30,143 nucleotides of DNA, taken from assembly GCA_964651395.1 (NCBI GenBank), contig CAZYXZ010000037.1:1-30143 (forward strand). The letters run 5' to 3'. The position numbers were made by a program, and so were the translations under genes. The notes beneath the pieces were generated by a model, which saw only the letters and a program-made list of their open reading frames with translations, did no database searches and was not told the origin of the DNA. This DNA comes from CAZYXZ01 sp964651395 (lineage in GTDB: Bacteria > Actinomycetota > Actinomycetes > BP-191). This document shows, in pieces, positions 1 to 9,030 of the stretch. How positions within the stretch are numbered: position 1 is the stretch's first letter; every line of letters starts with the position of its first letter.

Positions 1-27
1 CGAGCTACCGAGCTGCTCCACCCCGCG
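1..27 (-). tRNA. Initiator tRNA (tRNA-fMet), 5' part only
   Basis: Read on the minus strand, bases 27 to 1 give the acceptor 5' strand CGCGGGG followed by TGGAGCAG and CTCGGTAGCTCG, which is the acceptor and D-arm of bacterial initiator tRNA. The leading C is the initiator hallmark, because it leaves the first acceptor pair unpaired. The anticodon arm and 3' half lie beyond the left edge, so the CAU anticodon cannot be seen. UPF0182 genes next to an initiator tRNA are a familiar actinobacterial arrangement, and the same strand here fits that. Confidence 0.86.
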
Positions 28-38
28 TCGGTCGTACC

Positions 39-67
39 AGTGTAGGTCGCCCCCGGAAGGGCGGCAA
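39..67 (-). promoter_or_regulatory. Promoter of the initiator tRNA
   Basis: On the minus strand there is a -35 element TTGCCG (62-67), a 17-base spacer and a -10 element TACACT (39-44). The -10 lies 11 bases before the first tRNA nucleotide at 27. This matches a housekeeping sigma promoter for a stable RNA. The whole promoter sits in the short gap after the UPF0182 stop codon, so the tRNA is probably transcribed independently as well as by readthrough. The spacer contains a small CGCCC/GGGCG hairpin, probably incidental. Confidence 0.65.
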
Positions 68-75
68 ACCGTTCG

Positions 76-2916
76 CTACGCCGAGGGCGAGGCCGCAGGC
101 GTGGGCGAGGCGGACGGCGTGCTGCCCTGCGAGGCGCGCTGCGCGCGGTCCAGCGCGGCCTTGAGCCGGGCCTGCGCCGCTCCGTACGCCGCGAAGTCAC
201 CCTTCGCGAGAGCCGCCTGCCCGTCGGCGTAGGCCTGCTGCGCCGCGGCGAGCGCGAGCCGCAGCTCGTCGGACCCGCCGGTCGTCGGTGGTGTGGTGGG
301 CCCACCGGTGGTCGGTGGTGCGGCGCCCTCGCCGAAGACCTGGTCCAGCGCCAGGGCGAGCGTGTCGGCGTAACCGATCTTGTCGCCGAAGCTCACCACG
401 ACCTTGCGCAGCAGCGGGTAGGACTCGCCGCCGCTGGCCTGCACGTAGACCGGCTCGATGTAGAGCAGCCCGCCGCCCACGGGCAGCGTGAGCAGGTTGC
501 CGAGGATGACGTTCGACCCGCCGCCGCGGAGCAGGCTGAGGCTCTGCGAGACCTCCGGCTTGCTCTCGATGGCGGAGGCGACCTGGCCGGGTCCGGGGAT
601 GTTCACGTCCCGCGGCAGCTGAAGGATGCGGATCTTGCCGTAGTCGGCCTGGTCGCTCGACACGCTGACGTACGCCGCGAGGTTCGGCCGGTTGCGCGCC
701 ACGAGCACGGTGGTCAGGTCGAAGGACGCCTTGTCCTGCCCCGGGACCCGGAGCAGCAGGTAGAACGGCGGCTGCGGGATGCCCGCGCGTGCCGCGTTGG
801 GGTCGTCCGGGACGCCCCAGAAGTCTTCCTTCGTGTAGAACGCCCGGGCCTCGGCGACGTGGTACTGGCTGATCAGGTCGCGCTGCACCTTGAACAGGTC
901 CTCGGGGTAGCGCAGGTGCTCGACCAGCTCCTTCGGCATCTCGGACTTCGGGCGCAGCGTGCTGCCGAACGCCTTGGCCCACGTCTTGAGCACCGGGTCG
1001 ACGTCGTCCCATGCGTAGAGGGTGACCGTGCCGTCGTAGGAGTCGACGGTGGCCTTCACCGAGTTGCGGATGTAGTTGATCCGCCCCTGCAGGGTGCCGC
1101 CGCGGCTGTCGCGCGTCACCGCGCCGAACTCCTTCAGCTCGGCGTACGGGTAGCCGTCCGTCGTCGTGTAGCCGTCGACGATCCAGAGGATCTTGCCGTC
1201 GACGATGGCCGGGTACGGGTCCTGGTCGAGCTGGAGGAACGGTGCGACCTTCGCGACGCGGTCGCGGGGGTTGCGGTTGTAGAGGATCTTCGAGCGGTCG
1301 GTCAGCGAGCTGGACAGCATGAGGTTCGGCTCGCGGAACTTCACCGCGTAGAGGAGCCGGCGCAGGCGTCCGCCGATGTCGACGCCGCCCTTGCCGTCGT
1401 AGGTGTTCGTCGACGGCTGGCTCTCGTTGCTCTCGCTCGGACGGTCGATCTCCGGCTGGTCGGTGCCCACGACCGAGTAGCTCGGCGAGAGCTCGCCGTA
1501 GTAGATCCGCGGCTCGCGCGTGAGCGTGATCGGCGTCTTGGTGGGGATGTCGCGGATCGAGAAGCTGGGGGCGCCGAAGGTGTCGGCGGTGTTGGCCGGC
1601 GCCGCCACGAAGCCGTAGCCGTGCGTGTAGGTGAGCCGCTCGTTGATGAAGTTGCGCTGGTCGGCCTGGAGCGCGCGCTGGTCGAGCTCGCGCGCGGCGA
1701 CGATGTAGTCCTGGGTCTCGCCCTTCACCGTGTAGCGGTCGATGTCGAGCGTCGAGGTGAACCCGTAGTACGCGCGGATCTGCTGCAGCTGCTCGAAGGT
1801 CGGCTGCAGGTGGTTGGGGTCGAGCAGCCGCGCGTGCGGGATCGTGTCCTTGTCGGCGCGCAGCTGCGCCGCGGTCAGCGACGTCCGCGCCTGGTACGGC
1901 TGGTACTCCGCGCCGTCGATGCCGTAGGCCCGCCGCGTCGCGTCGATGTTGCGCTGGATGTACGGCGCCTCGCGCGCGATCTCGTTGGGCCGCACGCGGA
2001 TCCGCTGGATGAACGCGGGGTAGATGCCGCCGATCACGAGGCTCGAGAGCACGAGCAGGCCGATGCCGATCGCCGGCAGCGCCCAGCCGCGCGAGCGCAG
2101 GTTGTAGATGAACAGGCCCGCGCAGATCAGCGCGATGACCATGAGGATGCGCAGCGCGGGCAGCTCCGCCTTCACGTCGGTGTACGACGCGCCGGTCACG
2201 ACACCCCGCGACGAGAAGGCCAGGCCGAACTGGTCGAGGTAGTAGGCCGCGCCCTTGAGCAGCACCAGGATGCCGAAGAGCACGGACAGGTGTGCGCGCG
2301 CGGGAGCGGTGACCTTCTCCCCCGCCGTCTGGATCCGGATCCCGCCGAACAGGTAGTGCGTGACTGCGCTCGCCACGACCGAGGTGATGAGGGCGCCGAA
2401 GAGGACGTTCAGGACGACCCGCTGGAACGGGTACGTGAACGCGAAGTAGGCGATGTCCCGGCCGAACTGCGGGTCCTTCACGCCGAAGCTCACCTGGTTG
2501 CGCCAGGCGAGCCAGGTACGCCAGCTGCCGGTGGCGTTGACGCCCGCGAGCAGGCCGATGAGCGCCGAGACGGCGATCACGATGACCAGCAGGTACGGCT
2601 CGGTCGCGACCCGGTAGCGGTCGAGGTTCTGCTGCTCCAGCGAGGTCGGCCGGAACGGCGGCCGCAGCCGGTGCGCGATGACGATGTTCGCCCCGACGAT
2701 GGCCGCCATCGCCGTGCCGAAGACGACGAACAGCAGCAGCTTCGTGCGCAGCGTGGTCGTGAAGACGTCGCTGAAGCCGACCTCGCGGAACCACAGCAGG
2801 TCGGTGTAGAGGCTCGCGCCCGCGGCGAGCAGCGCGAGCAGGATCACCACCGCGATGACGATCGGCACTACCCGACGGCGACGACCACGGGGAATCTGCC
2901 GAACAGCCACGGGCAC
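76..2916 (-). CDS. UPF0182 family membrane protein
   Basis: This 946-residue protein has the UPF0182 architecture: an Arg-rich cytoplasmic start, about seven membrane segments in the first ~310 residues, then a large extracytoplasmic region to about residue 870. The family motif LWFREVGFSDVF is near residues 41-52, just after the first membrane helix. The C-terminal tail is a low-complexity linker rich in PTTGG units, an Ala/Gln-rich helix (about 885-930) and a Ser/Pro/Ala end. Family length is usually 900-1000 residues, so it looks complete. The start is GTG at 2916 with GGAG just upstream. The sensor kinase gene ends 52 bases upstream on the same strand, so co-transcription is likely. The biochemical role of the family is not established; a cell-envelope role is inference. 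Confidence 0.93.
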   Translation of the reverse strand: MPVAVRQIPRGRRRRVVPIVIAVVILLALLAAGASLYTDLLWFREVGFSDVFTTTLRTKLLLFVVFGTAMAAIVGANIVIAHRLRPPFRPTSLEQQNLDRYRVATEPYLLVIVIAVSALIGLLAGVNATGSWRTWLAWRNQVSFGVKDPQFGRDIAYFAFTYPFQRVVLNVLFGALITSVVASAVTHYLFGGIRIQTAGEKVTAPARAHLSVLFGILVLLKGAAYYLDQFGLAFSSRGVVTGASYTDVKAELPALRILMVIALICAGLFIYNLRSRGWALPAIGIGLLVLSSLVIGGIYPAFIQRIRVRPNEIAREAPYIQRNIDATRRAYGIDGAEYQPYQARTSLTAAQLRADKDTIPHARLLDPNHLQPTFEQLQQIRAYYGFTSTLDIDRYTVKGETQDYIVAARELDQRALQADQRNFINERLTYTHGYGFVAAPANTADTFGAPSFSIRDIPTKTPITLTREPRIYYGELSPSYSVVGTDQPEIDRPSESNESQPSTNTYDGKGGVDIGGRLRRLLYAVKFREPNLMLSSSLTDRSKILYNRNPRDRVAKVAPFLQLDQDPYPAIVDGKILWIVDGYTTTDGYPYAELKEFGAVTRDSRGGTLQGRINYIRNSVKATVDSYDGTVTLYAWDDVDPVLKTWAKAFGSTLRPKSEMPKELVEHLRYPEDLFKVQRDLISQYHVAEARAFYTKEDFWGVPDDPNAARAGIPQPPFYLLLRVPGQDKASFDLTTVLVARNRPNLAAYVSVSSDQADYGKIRILQLPRDVNIPGPGQVASAIESKPEVSQSLSLLRGGGSNVILGNLLTLPVGGGLLYIEPVYVQASGGESYPLLRKVVVSFGDKIGYADTLALALDQVFGEGAAPPTTGGPTTPPTTGGSDELRLALAAAQQAYADGQAALAKGDFAAYGAAQARLKAALDRAQRASQGSTPSASPTPAASPSA

Positions 2917-2968
2917 TCCGGTCTCTGGAGACGTCAGGAATCGCTACGGCGAAACTACTCCAGCAACG

Positions 2969-5677
2969 TCAGCGGGCCCGTGCTCTCGGTGAACGCGGAC
3001 CGCCGGCGGGACGACCCGGGCGGCCGTTGCGCGACGCGCGTCGCGGCGGCGGGATGGTCGTCGCGATCGGCAGGTCCAGGCTGAACGCCGATCCGCTGCC
3101 CGGCGAGGTGTCGACGTGCAGACGCAGCCCGAAGTCGTCGGCCAGCCGCCGTACGAAGGACAGTCCGAGGCCGAGGCCGCCCACCTCGCGGGTCGCGGAC
3201 CCGTCGACCTGCTCGAAGGGCGTGAACAGCCGGCTCATGCCCTCCGGGTCGATGCCCCTGCCCTGGTCGCGGACCGTGAGCCGCACGTAGCCGGGATCGT
3301 CGGACGGTCCGGCGACCAGCGTGATCGGCGAGTCGGCCGGCGAGTACTTGACCGCGTTGTCGAGCAGCTCGTCGAGCGCCTTGCCGACCCAGCTCGCGTC
3401 GATGAGCACCCGCGGCAGTCCGGTGGCGACGCGGCGGCGGAAGGTGCGCCCGGGGGCGCGCACGCGCCAGTCGCGCAGCCGGTTGTCGACGAACGGGCCG
3501 ATGGCCACGGGCGCCGCCTCCGGCACGACGCGCCCGCCCTCGAGAGCCGCGACGTCGACGAGGAGGTCGACCACACGCGACATGCGCACGCTCGAGTCGA
3601 GGATGCTGTCGGCGTACGCCGAGGTCTTCTCGGGCGGCAGGCCGGGGTTGCGCCGGAGGATGTCCGCGTAGCCGCGGATCGGCGTCAGCGGAGTGCGCAG
3701 CTCGTGGCTGACGTTCGCGAGGAACTCGGTCTTCATCTTCTCGACCTGGCTCTCGCGGGTCATGTCACGGACCACGACGACCTCACCGGCCGCGCCCTGC
3801 AGCGGACGCCGGACGATGGCCACCGGGATGCGCGTGCCGTCACCGGGGTCGAGTACGCCGACCACGCTCAGCCGCCCGCCGACGTCGCGGTCGACGAGCG
3901 GAGCGCCGGCCTGGTCGGTGCCCTGCAGCACGTGGGAGAGCGGCTGCCCCAGCAGCTGCTGCTCGTCGTCGGCGCGGAGCATCTCGACGGCACTCGGGTT
4001 CACCGACGTGATGTGTCCGGAGTGGTCGGTCGTCAGCAGCCCGTCGCCCATCGAGGCGAGCACGGTCTCGAGCCGCGCACGCAGGGCGGACTCGTCGGCG
4101 GCGACGCGCCGCAGCTCGGTGGTGGACCGCGCGAGCGACTTGGTCATCGCGTCGAAGGCCCGCGACAGCGAACCCACCTCGTCGATCGACGTGACGTTCG
4201 CGGAGGCGTCGAGGTCGCCGCGTCGGACCCGCGACGCGGCCAGCGTGAGGTCGCGGATCGGCGCCACGATGCGGCGCCCGAGCAGCATGCCGGCGATGCC
4301 GACCAGCAGCCCGAGCAGGACGGTGACCAGGATGATCGTCTGCAGCACGCGCTGCTGCGTCTCGAGCACGACGGCCGACGGAGCCGAGAGCGCGAGCACG
4401 GCGATCGGCCGTCCGGTCGCGTCCCGGATCGGCGCGAAGTGCACCGTCGGCCTCGAGCCGTTGGCCCGGACCGTCATGCCGGCCTCGCCCGCGAGCAGCC
4501 GGCGCTCTGCGTCGAGCTCGCCGAACTCGCCGACGATCGCGGCGGTCTGGTCGCGGTCGGCGGAGCTCACGATCAGTCGCTGGCCGGTGAAGATCGAGAG
4601 GTCGAAGCGCACCTGTCCGCTGGCCTTCTTCACCCGGTCGGGACCGATGATCGCGCCGTAGACGACGGCGCCGACCACCTTCTGCTTGGCGTCCTTGACC
4701 GGCGAGATGCCCAAGGCGGCCAGCTTGGTCTCGCGACCGTGGACGACACCCATGGTGGCCACGTCCGCACCGGTCTTGAGCACGTCCTTCACCGCGGCGC
4801 TCTGGGCGAGGCTCAGTGCCGCGGCCGGGTCGAGCTGCTGCCGCTCCGCGACCGAGCCGTCGGCGCGCACGACGACCACGACGATCTCGGGCTCGGAGCG
4901 CAGCTGACGAACCACAAAGGCGCAGGCCACCGGGTTGGGACAGATCGCGAGGATCTTCGACAGCCCGAGGACGCTCTGGGTGGTGTCGATGAAGGCGTCC
5001 AGCTGCCCGTCCGCGGCACCCTGCACGCGGCGCTCCTGGTCGCGGCCCAGCGAGGTCGTCGCGACCGAGCCGACGACGGTCGCGGCGCCGACGGCCAGCG
5101 CCAGCATGGCCGCCAGGATCGCGGCCACCACCTTGGCCAGCAGGCTCCGCCGTACGACGTCGCCGAGCCATCCGAGCACGGCCAGGGAGGCCAGGCCGCG
5201 CAGCACGAGCAGGGCGGCCGCGGCGACGTTGGACGTCCGCGCCGCGGGCCCGAGCACTTCCGAGGCGGCGAAGAACGCGAACCCGAGGGCGAGGAAGAGC
5301 CGGCGCGACGAGCGCATGCGCAGGGCGGCCCCGCCGGCCAGGGCGGCGGCGCCGGCTGCGGCCAGGGCGGGCGCGAAGGCCGCCCCGATCGGCGCGACGA
5401 CGACCGCGAGACCCGGCGTGCCGAGACCGGCCAGGCCGCCGGCCACGAGCACATAGCCGGCCGCGCGCACGACCGCCAGGCCGTCACTGGGCCCGGCGCC
5501 GAGCTGGATCGCGGTGATGAAGTGGGAGACGGCGAGCAGCAGCCCGCCGAGCAGCAGGGGGACGCGCGACGTCAGCCGACGGCCGCCGATGATGCCCGCC
5601 GCGCCCACGCCGATGGCAGCCGCGAGCGAGAGCAGCTGAACACCGGAGAGCAGCGCGAACGGGACGCCTGCCTCCAT
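2969..5677 (-). CDS. Membrane sensor histidine kinase (CACHE-like sensor, HAMP, PAS)
   Basis: This 902-residue protein has about five N-terminal membrane segments (10-171) and another helix near 180-203. A periplasmic, CACHE-like sensing region (~205-440) and a final helix (445-467) follow, then HAMP (~465-520) and PAS (~535-640). The HisKA domain carries VSHELRTPLTPIRGY with the phosphoacceptor His658. The HATPase domain has the N box (LLDNAVKYSP), G1 (DQGRGID) and G2 (GGLGLGL). It should autophosphorylate on His658 and pass phosphate to a response regulator, but no regulator gene adjoins it. The extra N-terminal membrane block before the usual TM-sensor-TM unit is larger than in standard kinases. 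The tail after 875 is Pro/Arg-rich and probably disordered. The ligand cannot be told. Confidence 0.92.
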   Translation of the reverse strand: MEAGVPFALLSGVQLLSLAAAIGVGAAGIIGGRRLTSRVPLLLGGLLLAVSHFITAIQLGAGPSDGLAVVRAAGYVLVAGGLAGLGTPGLAVVVAPIGAAFAPALAAAGAAALAGGAALRMRSSRRLFLALGFAFFAASEVLGPAARTSNVAAAALLVLRGLASLAVLGWLGDVVRRSLLAKVVAAILAAMLALAVGAATVVGSVATTSLGRDQERRVQGAADGQLDAFIDTTQSVLGLSKILAICPNPVACAFVVRQLRSEPEIVVVVVRADGSVAERQQLDPAAALSLAQSAAVKDVLKTGADVATMGVVHGRETKLAALGISPVKDAKQKVVGAVVYGAIIGPDRVKKASGQVRFDLSIFTGQRLIVSSADRDQTAAIVGEFGELDAERRLLAGEAGMTVRANGSRPTVHFAPIRDATGRPIAVLALSAPSAVVLETQQRVLQTIILVTVLLGLLVGIAGMLLGRRIVAPIRDLTLAASRVRRGDLDASANVTSIDEVGSLSRAFDAMTKSLARSTTELRRVAADESALRARLETVLASMGDGLLTTDHSGHITSVNPSAVEMLRADDEQQLLGQPLSHVLQGTDQAGAPLVDRDVGGRLSVVGVLDPGDGTRIPVAIVRRPLQGAAGEVVVVRDMTRESQVEKMKTEFLANVSHELRTPLTPIRGYADILRRNPGLPPEKTSAYADSILDSSVRMSRVVDLLVDVAALEGGRVVPEAAPVAIGPFVDNRLRDWRVRAPGRTFRRRVATGLPRVLIDASWVGKALDELLDNAVKYSPADSPITLVAGPSDDPGYVRLTVRDQGRGIDPEGMSRLFTPFEQVDGSATREVGGLGLGLSFVRRLADDFGLRLHVDTSPGSGSAFSLDLPIATTIPPPRRASRNGRPGRPAGGPRSPRARAR

Positions 5678-5758
5678 GCGCGCGATCCTATGGACGGCTC
5701 AGGCGCGGCGGGCCCGAATCGGCACATTCCCGGACGCCCCGGCCGCGGGGGTGCCCGG

Positions 5759-6766
5759 CTACTGCTGCTGGTTGAGCCTTTCCAGCCCGGTCACGGCATC
5801 CGCGAGCGTGGCCACCCGGATGAGCTGCAGCCCCTTCTCCTCGGCGGCGACCGCGTCCTCCCAGTTGCCGTCCGGGACCAGGAACACCGTGGCGCCGTTC
5901 TTGCGCGCGCCGATCAGCTTCTGCTGGATCCCCCCGATGGGACCGACCACGCCCTCCTCGTCGATGGTGCCGGTGCCGGCGACGTGCCGCCCGCCGGTGA
6001 GGCTGCCCGCGGTCAGCTTGTCCACGACGCCCAGGGCGAACATCAGCCCCGCGCTGGGCCCGCCGACGCTGTCCAGCTCCAGGTCGACGACGAACGGGTA
6101 GGTGCTCTCGGTCACGAGGCGGACGCCGATGGTCGCGTGCCCGTCGGGGTCGGGGCTGGGGACCGTGCCGATGCTCACCGTGCGAACGGCGCCCGCCCGG
6201 CGGAACGTCACCCGGACCTGCTCGCCGACGGCGTGCTTGCGGATGGCCTCCCCCACCGCAGCGGCCGTGCGAACGGGCTGGCTGTCCACCGCGACGATCA
6301 GGTCCTTGGCCAGCAGCGCCTTCGACGCCGGGGCGCCGGCCACCACCTCGTCGACGAGGACCGTCGTCGTGACCGGCACCTTGAGGTAGCGCAGGGCCGC
6401 CGTCCGCGCGGAGTCCTTCGACTGCGTCATCTCGCGCTCGATCTCGCGCTGCGACTCCTCCTCGGACTGGTCAGGAGGGAAGACCACCTCGCGCGGGACC
6501 ACCGCGACGTCGCCGTCGAACCAGTAGGCCAGGGCGCTGCCGAGGGTGAGGTTGTCGCGGACCAGCACGGTCGTGAGGTCCAGCCGGCCGTCGGTCGGGA
6601 AGGTCCGGGTCCCCTTGATCACGATGATCGGCTCGTCCCGGCGCAGCGTGTCGTACGCCGGACCGGGGCCGAGCGCCACGTACGGGACCGGCAGGAACAG
6701 GCCCGCGACGGCGAGCGCGATGGCGATCGTCGTACCGACGGCGAGGGTGGCGGCACGACGCGTCAT
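5759..6766 (-). CDS. Membrane-anchored PDZ and Lon-like (S16) serine protease, YlbL family
   Basis: The protein has 335 residues. One N-terminal membrane helix (about 8-30) anchors it with the rest outside. A PDZ domain spans about 130-205. The C-terminal domain is a Lon-type S16 protease: GGPSAG contains the catalytic Ser238 and GGIQQKLIGA contains the partner Lys283. There is no AAA ATPase domain, as expected for the YlbL type. The start ATG at 6766 immediately precedes the membrane helix. M. tuberculosis has the equivalent gene (Rv3194c) next to UPF0182. The histidine kinase lies downstream on the same strand after an 81-base gap. Substrate is unknown; envelope protein quality control is the likely role. 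Confidence 0.93.
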   Translation of the reverse strand: MTRRAATLAVGTTIAIALAVAGLFLPVPYVALGPGPAYDTLRRDEPIIVIKGTRTFPTDGRLDLTTVLVRDNLTLGSALAYWFDGDVAVVPREVVFPPDQSEEESQREIEREMTQSKDSARTAALRYLKVPVTTTVLVDEVVAGAPASKALLAKDLIVAVDSQPVRTAAAVGEAIRKHAVGEQVRVTFRRAGAVRTVSIGTVPSPDPDGHATIGVRLVTESTYPFVVDLELDSVGGPSAGLMFALGVVDKLTAGSLTGGRHVAGTGTIDEEGVVGPIGGIQQKLIGARKNGATVFLVPDGNWEDAVAAEEKGLQLIRVATLADAVTGLERLNQQQ

Positions 6767-6841
6767 GGCGGGAACCCTAACCGCTCCGCCTGGGTACCCT
6801 GACGCGGACAGATCCGCACGGCCGAGGGCGAGGGAGACCGA

Positions 6842-7126
6842 GTGACGGCAGTTCCCGCCTTCCTCGCCGTCCTCGTCGCCGCCGCGCTCGTCCTCTTCGA
6901 CGTCAGTGACGCCCCGCCGGCCGTTCCCGAGGCCAGGCAGGCCGCCGGACCCCGCCCGACTGCCGCGGACGCCGGTCTGTTCTCGGCGCTGGAACGGGGC
7001 GAGATCGACCCAGGTCGCGTGCCGCAGCGACAGCGCTCTGCGGTCGTGGTCCTGGCGACGCTCACCCTCGTGGCCGCCGCCGTACTCGGCGGCGGGATCT
7101 ACCTCGGGCTCAGCGCGCTGCGCTAG
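6842..7126 (+). CDS. Small membrane protein, function unknown
   Basis: This encodes 94 residues from a GTG at 6842 with GAGGGAG about 7 bases upstream. It has two hydrophobic segments, residues 5-19 and 67-90, separated by a Pro/Ala-rich and acidic stretch containing LFSALERGEIDPGRVP. The N-terminal segment could be a short anchor or an uncleaved signal. The second is a clear membrane helix, and the protein ends right after it. The gene is divergent from the YlbL-type protease and convergent with the next gene, leaving only 10 bases between the two stops. I recognise no family beyond a short actinobacterial hypothetical protein. Confidence 0.75.
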   Translation: MTAVPAFLAVLVAAALVLFDVSDAPPAVPEARQAAGPRPTAADAGLFSALERGEIDPGRVPQRQRSAVVVLATLTLVAAAVLGGGIYLGLSALR

Positions 7127-7136
7127 GGCCGGTGGC

Positions 7137-7532
7137 TCAGCCGGAGAAGAAGCTCAGGCTGCGCGGGCCGTCGCCGCCCTGGCCGTCGGCCGGCTCGCCG
7201 GCGGGTGGCGGGGGCGGCGCAGCCGGGGACTGCGCCTCGTTGAACGCCGCCGCGGCGGCGTCGGTCAGGGCGCCCGGGTCGGGGACCAGGCCGGCCGCCG
7301 CCGTGTCCCCGCCGGACGACTCCTCGCCGGCCAGGTTCAGGTCCGGGTTGACCTCGACCCGGTAGTAGGCCCGGAAGTTCATCGGGACCTCGGTCAGCGC
7401 GTACACCTTGCTGTCCTCGACGCCTTCCACGTTGCGCAGGTGCTCGACGAACCGCACCGACTCCTCGAGCTCGGCGGTACGACGGAAGTGCGAGCCACCG
7501 TCAGGTCCGGTGAAGAAGACGACGTGCTCCAT
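7137..7532 (-). CDS. Conserved actinobacterial hypothetical protein
   Basis: This is a 131-residue soluble protein. The first ~70 residues form a compact domain with MEHVVFFTGPDG, ESVRFVEHLRN and VPMNFRAYYRVEV, a pattern I recall from small conserved actinobacterial proteins beside the YlbL-type protease. The rest (about 72-131) is a Pro/Ala/Gly-rich, probably disordered tail. The start ATG at 7532 has AGGAGG about 9 bases upstream. No catalytic residues stand out, and function is unknown. Confidence 0.85.
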   Translation of the reverse strand: MEHVVFFTGPDGGSHFRRTAELEESVRFVEHLRNVEGVEDSKVYALTEVPMNFRAYYRVEVNPDLNLAGEESSGGDTAAAGLVPDPGALTDAAAAAFNEAQSPAAPPPPPAGEPADGQGGDGPRSLSFFSG

Positions 7533-7857
7533 GTCGGGAGCCTCCTAGCAGGCACGGCGGGGCGTCGGGGAGGGCGTGCGGGGTTGGTCGGTCACAGGGT
7601 ACTTGAGCCTGGTCGGCATGCGGCCGTCCCCGCTTGAGCCCGGACATTCGAAAGGGGCCGCAGCGAGCCCGCCCAGCCGGGCCCGCCGCGACCCCTCTCG
7701 GTCCTAGCTCGCCGGCGTACCGGCGAATCCTTCGAGGTGCCCCTCCCCAAGGGGGGATTGGCATGTCACACTCTCAAACGCGTCAGGCCGCAAACCCTCG
7801 CGCAGGAATTTCTGTGTCTTTGGGGAAAGGTCTCCCAGCGCCCGCGAAAGAGGTCCC
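7533..7857. other. Divergent intergenic region upstream of the sigma factor gene
   Basis: This 325-base gap separates the divergent 7137-7532 gene and the sigma gene. It holds an imperfect GC-rich inverted repeat at about 7653-7698 (outer arms AGGGG/CCCCT, inner arms GCCCG/CGGGC). It also holds a cleaner hairpin TCGCCGG-CGTA-CCGGCGA at 7709-7726 and a CCCC/GGGG stretch near 7740. The 110 bases before the sigma start are richer in A and T than the surroundings, as expected of a promoter region. I could not assign a convincing -35/-10 pair. The AGAGG before the ATG at 7858 is its ribosome binding site. Confidence 0.5.
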
Positions 7858-9030
7858 ATGTCGACGCCTCAGGAGCTCCCGGTCACCACCGTGGTGGCCG
7901 AGACCCCCCCGCTGCTCCGGCTCGCGCCGGTGGCGGATCCGTCGCCTGCCGGCCTGCCGCTGGACGACATCGACTTCGACGACTTCGTCCGCCGCCACGG
8001 CATGCGGCTGCGCTCGCTGGTGCTCCGCCGCATCGGTGACGCGAGCGACGCCGAGGAGATCACGCAGGAGACCCTGCTCCGCGCGTACACGCACCGCCAC
8101 TCCTTCACGGTCGAGAACGAGCTCATCGCCTGGTCGACCGTGGTCGCCCAGCGCCTGGTCATCGACCGGCTGCGGGTGCGGGGCCGGTTCGTCGCCGTCG
8201 CCGAGGTGCCCGAGGCGGCCCGGCTCGGCCGCGACACCGCCGACATCGTCGTGGCCCGCCAGGAGGCCCGCACCGCGCTCGACGCCCTCGAGGCGATCCC
8301 GAGCCGCCAGGCCGCGATCCTCTGGGCGCGCGAGGTCGAGGGCCTCCACTACGAGGAGATCGCGGAGCGCTTCGACATCAGCGAGCCGGCCGTCCGCTCG
8401 CTGCTGCACCGCGGCCGGCGGGCGCTGCGCAAGGAGTACACCAGCCGCGGCGGCTCGCTCCCGATGAACGGTCTGATCCCGTTCGCGCCCTGGCTGCTCG
8501 CGCTGCACGCAGCCGGCCGGCTCCGCGGCGCCGCACGGCGCGCGCTGCCGAACAACGCCGCGGCCAGCGCCCTCAGCCTGGCCAGCGTCGCAATCCTCGG
8601 CGTCGGCACGATCCTCGGCGGCGGGGCTCCCGCGCCGTCCATCCGCTCGCTGCCGCCGACCACGACGTTCTCCACCAACGCGCCGAGCGCGGACGCGAGC
8701 ACGGTGGTCACGGCGGGCGCCGCGGCGCGCGAGCGGGTCACGTCCGTGACGCCGTCGCGTCCCGGCGCGCTGGGCAGCGTGCCCCGCAGCTGCGTCGGCG
8801 GTGCCTGCGTCTACGGTCAGCCGAACTTCACCGGCCAGACGCTCTGGCTCGGGCCGGCACTCCCCGAGAACCCGACCGAGGTACGCCGAGTAGGTCTCTC
8901 CGGCGTCCCTCTCAACCTCTGCGAGCAGACCACCTCGCTGGCCATGCCGGCGCTCGCGGACTGCACCAGCCCCGACGGCCAGGGCGAGGGCCCCCGCGGC
9001 ATACCGAGCGTCGACGGAGACGGGCAGTGA
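7858..9030 (+). CDS. ECF-type sigma factor with C-terminal membrane anchor and extracytoplasmic domain
   Basis: This 390-residue protein has a sigma-70 region 2 at about 38-112, with DASDAEEITQETLLRAY and VVAQRLVIDRLRVR. Region 4 is at about 140-193, with the helix-turn-helix HYEEIAERFDISEPAVRSLL. A basic linker leads to a single membrane helix at about 235-256. The remaining ~134 residues are predicted outside: a Ser/Thr/Pro/Ala-rich stalk, then a small domain with four cysteines (312, 317, 355, 369). The segment CVYGQPNFTGQTLWLG resembles the betagamma-crystallin or peptidase-inhibitor-I36 repeat. The ATG at 7858 has AGAGG at a usable spacing. No anti-sigma gene adjoins it, so the factor may be held at the membrane by its own anchor and signal through its outer domain (inference). 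A secreted peptide gene overlaps its stop codon. Confidence 0.88.
   Translation: MSTPQELPVTTVVAETPPLLRLAPVADPSPAGLPLDDIDFDDFVRRHGMRLRSLVLRRIGDASDAEEITQETLLRAYTHRHSFTVENELIAWSTVVAQRLVIDRLRVRGRFVAVAEVPEAARLGRDTADIVVARQEARTALDALEAIPSRQAAILWAREVEGLHYEEIAERFDISEPAVRSLLHRGRRALRKEYTSRGGSLPMNGLIPFAPWLLALHAAGRLRGAARRALPNNAAASALSLASVAILGVGTILGGGAPAPSIRSLPPTTTFSTNAPSADASTVVTAGAAARERVTSVTPSRPGALGSVPRSCVGGACVYGQPNFTGQTLWLGPALPENPTEVRRVGLSGVPLNLCEQTTSLAMPALADCTSPDGQGEGPRGIPSVDGDGQ

Noticed and set aside
45..61. CGCCC/GGGCG hairpin as terminator of UPF0182
   Set aside because: It lies in the -35/-10 spacer of the tRNA promoter, is only 5 bp and has no T tract.
273..310. Short tandem GGTGGT-type nucleotide repeat in the UPF0182 3' end
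   Set aside because: It simply encodes the PTTGG linker of the protein; not a mobile or regulatory repeat.
859..3084. Long plus-strand frame opposite UPF0182
   Set aside because: Composition dominated by Val, Arg and Asp repeats with no recognisable domain; opposite strand codes a clear family protein.
3116..6802. Very long open frame on the plus strand (over 1,200 codons) antisense to the kinase and protease genes
   Set aside because: It is low complexity, rich in Arg, Gly and His, has no domain signal, and lies opposite two well supported genes. Such shadow frames are expected in GC-rich DNA.
7634..8467. Alternative plus-strand frame through the sigma gene start
   Set aside because: Out of frame with the sigma domains, Ser/Arg-rich, and without a ribosome binding site.
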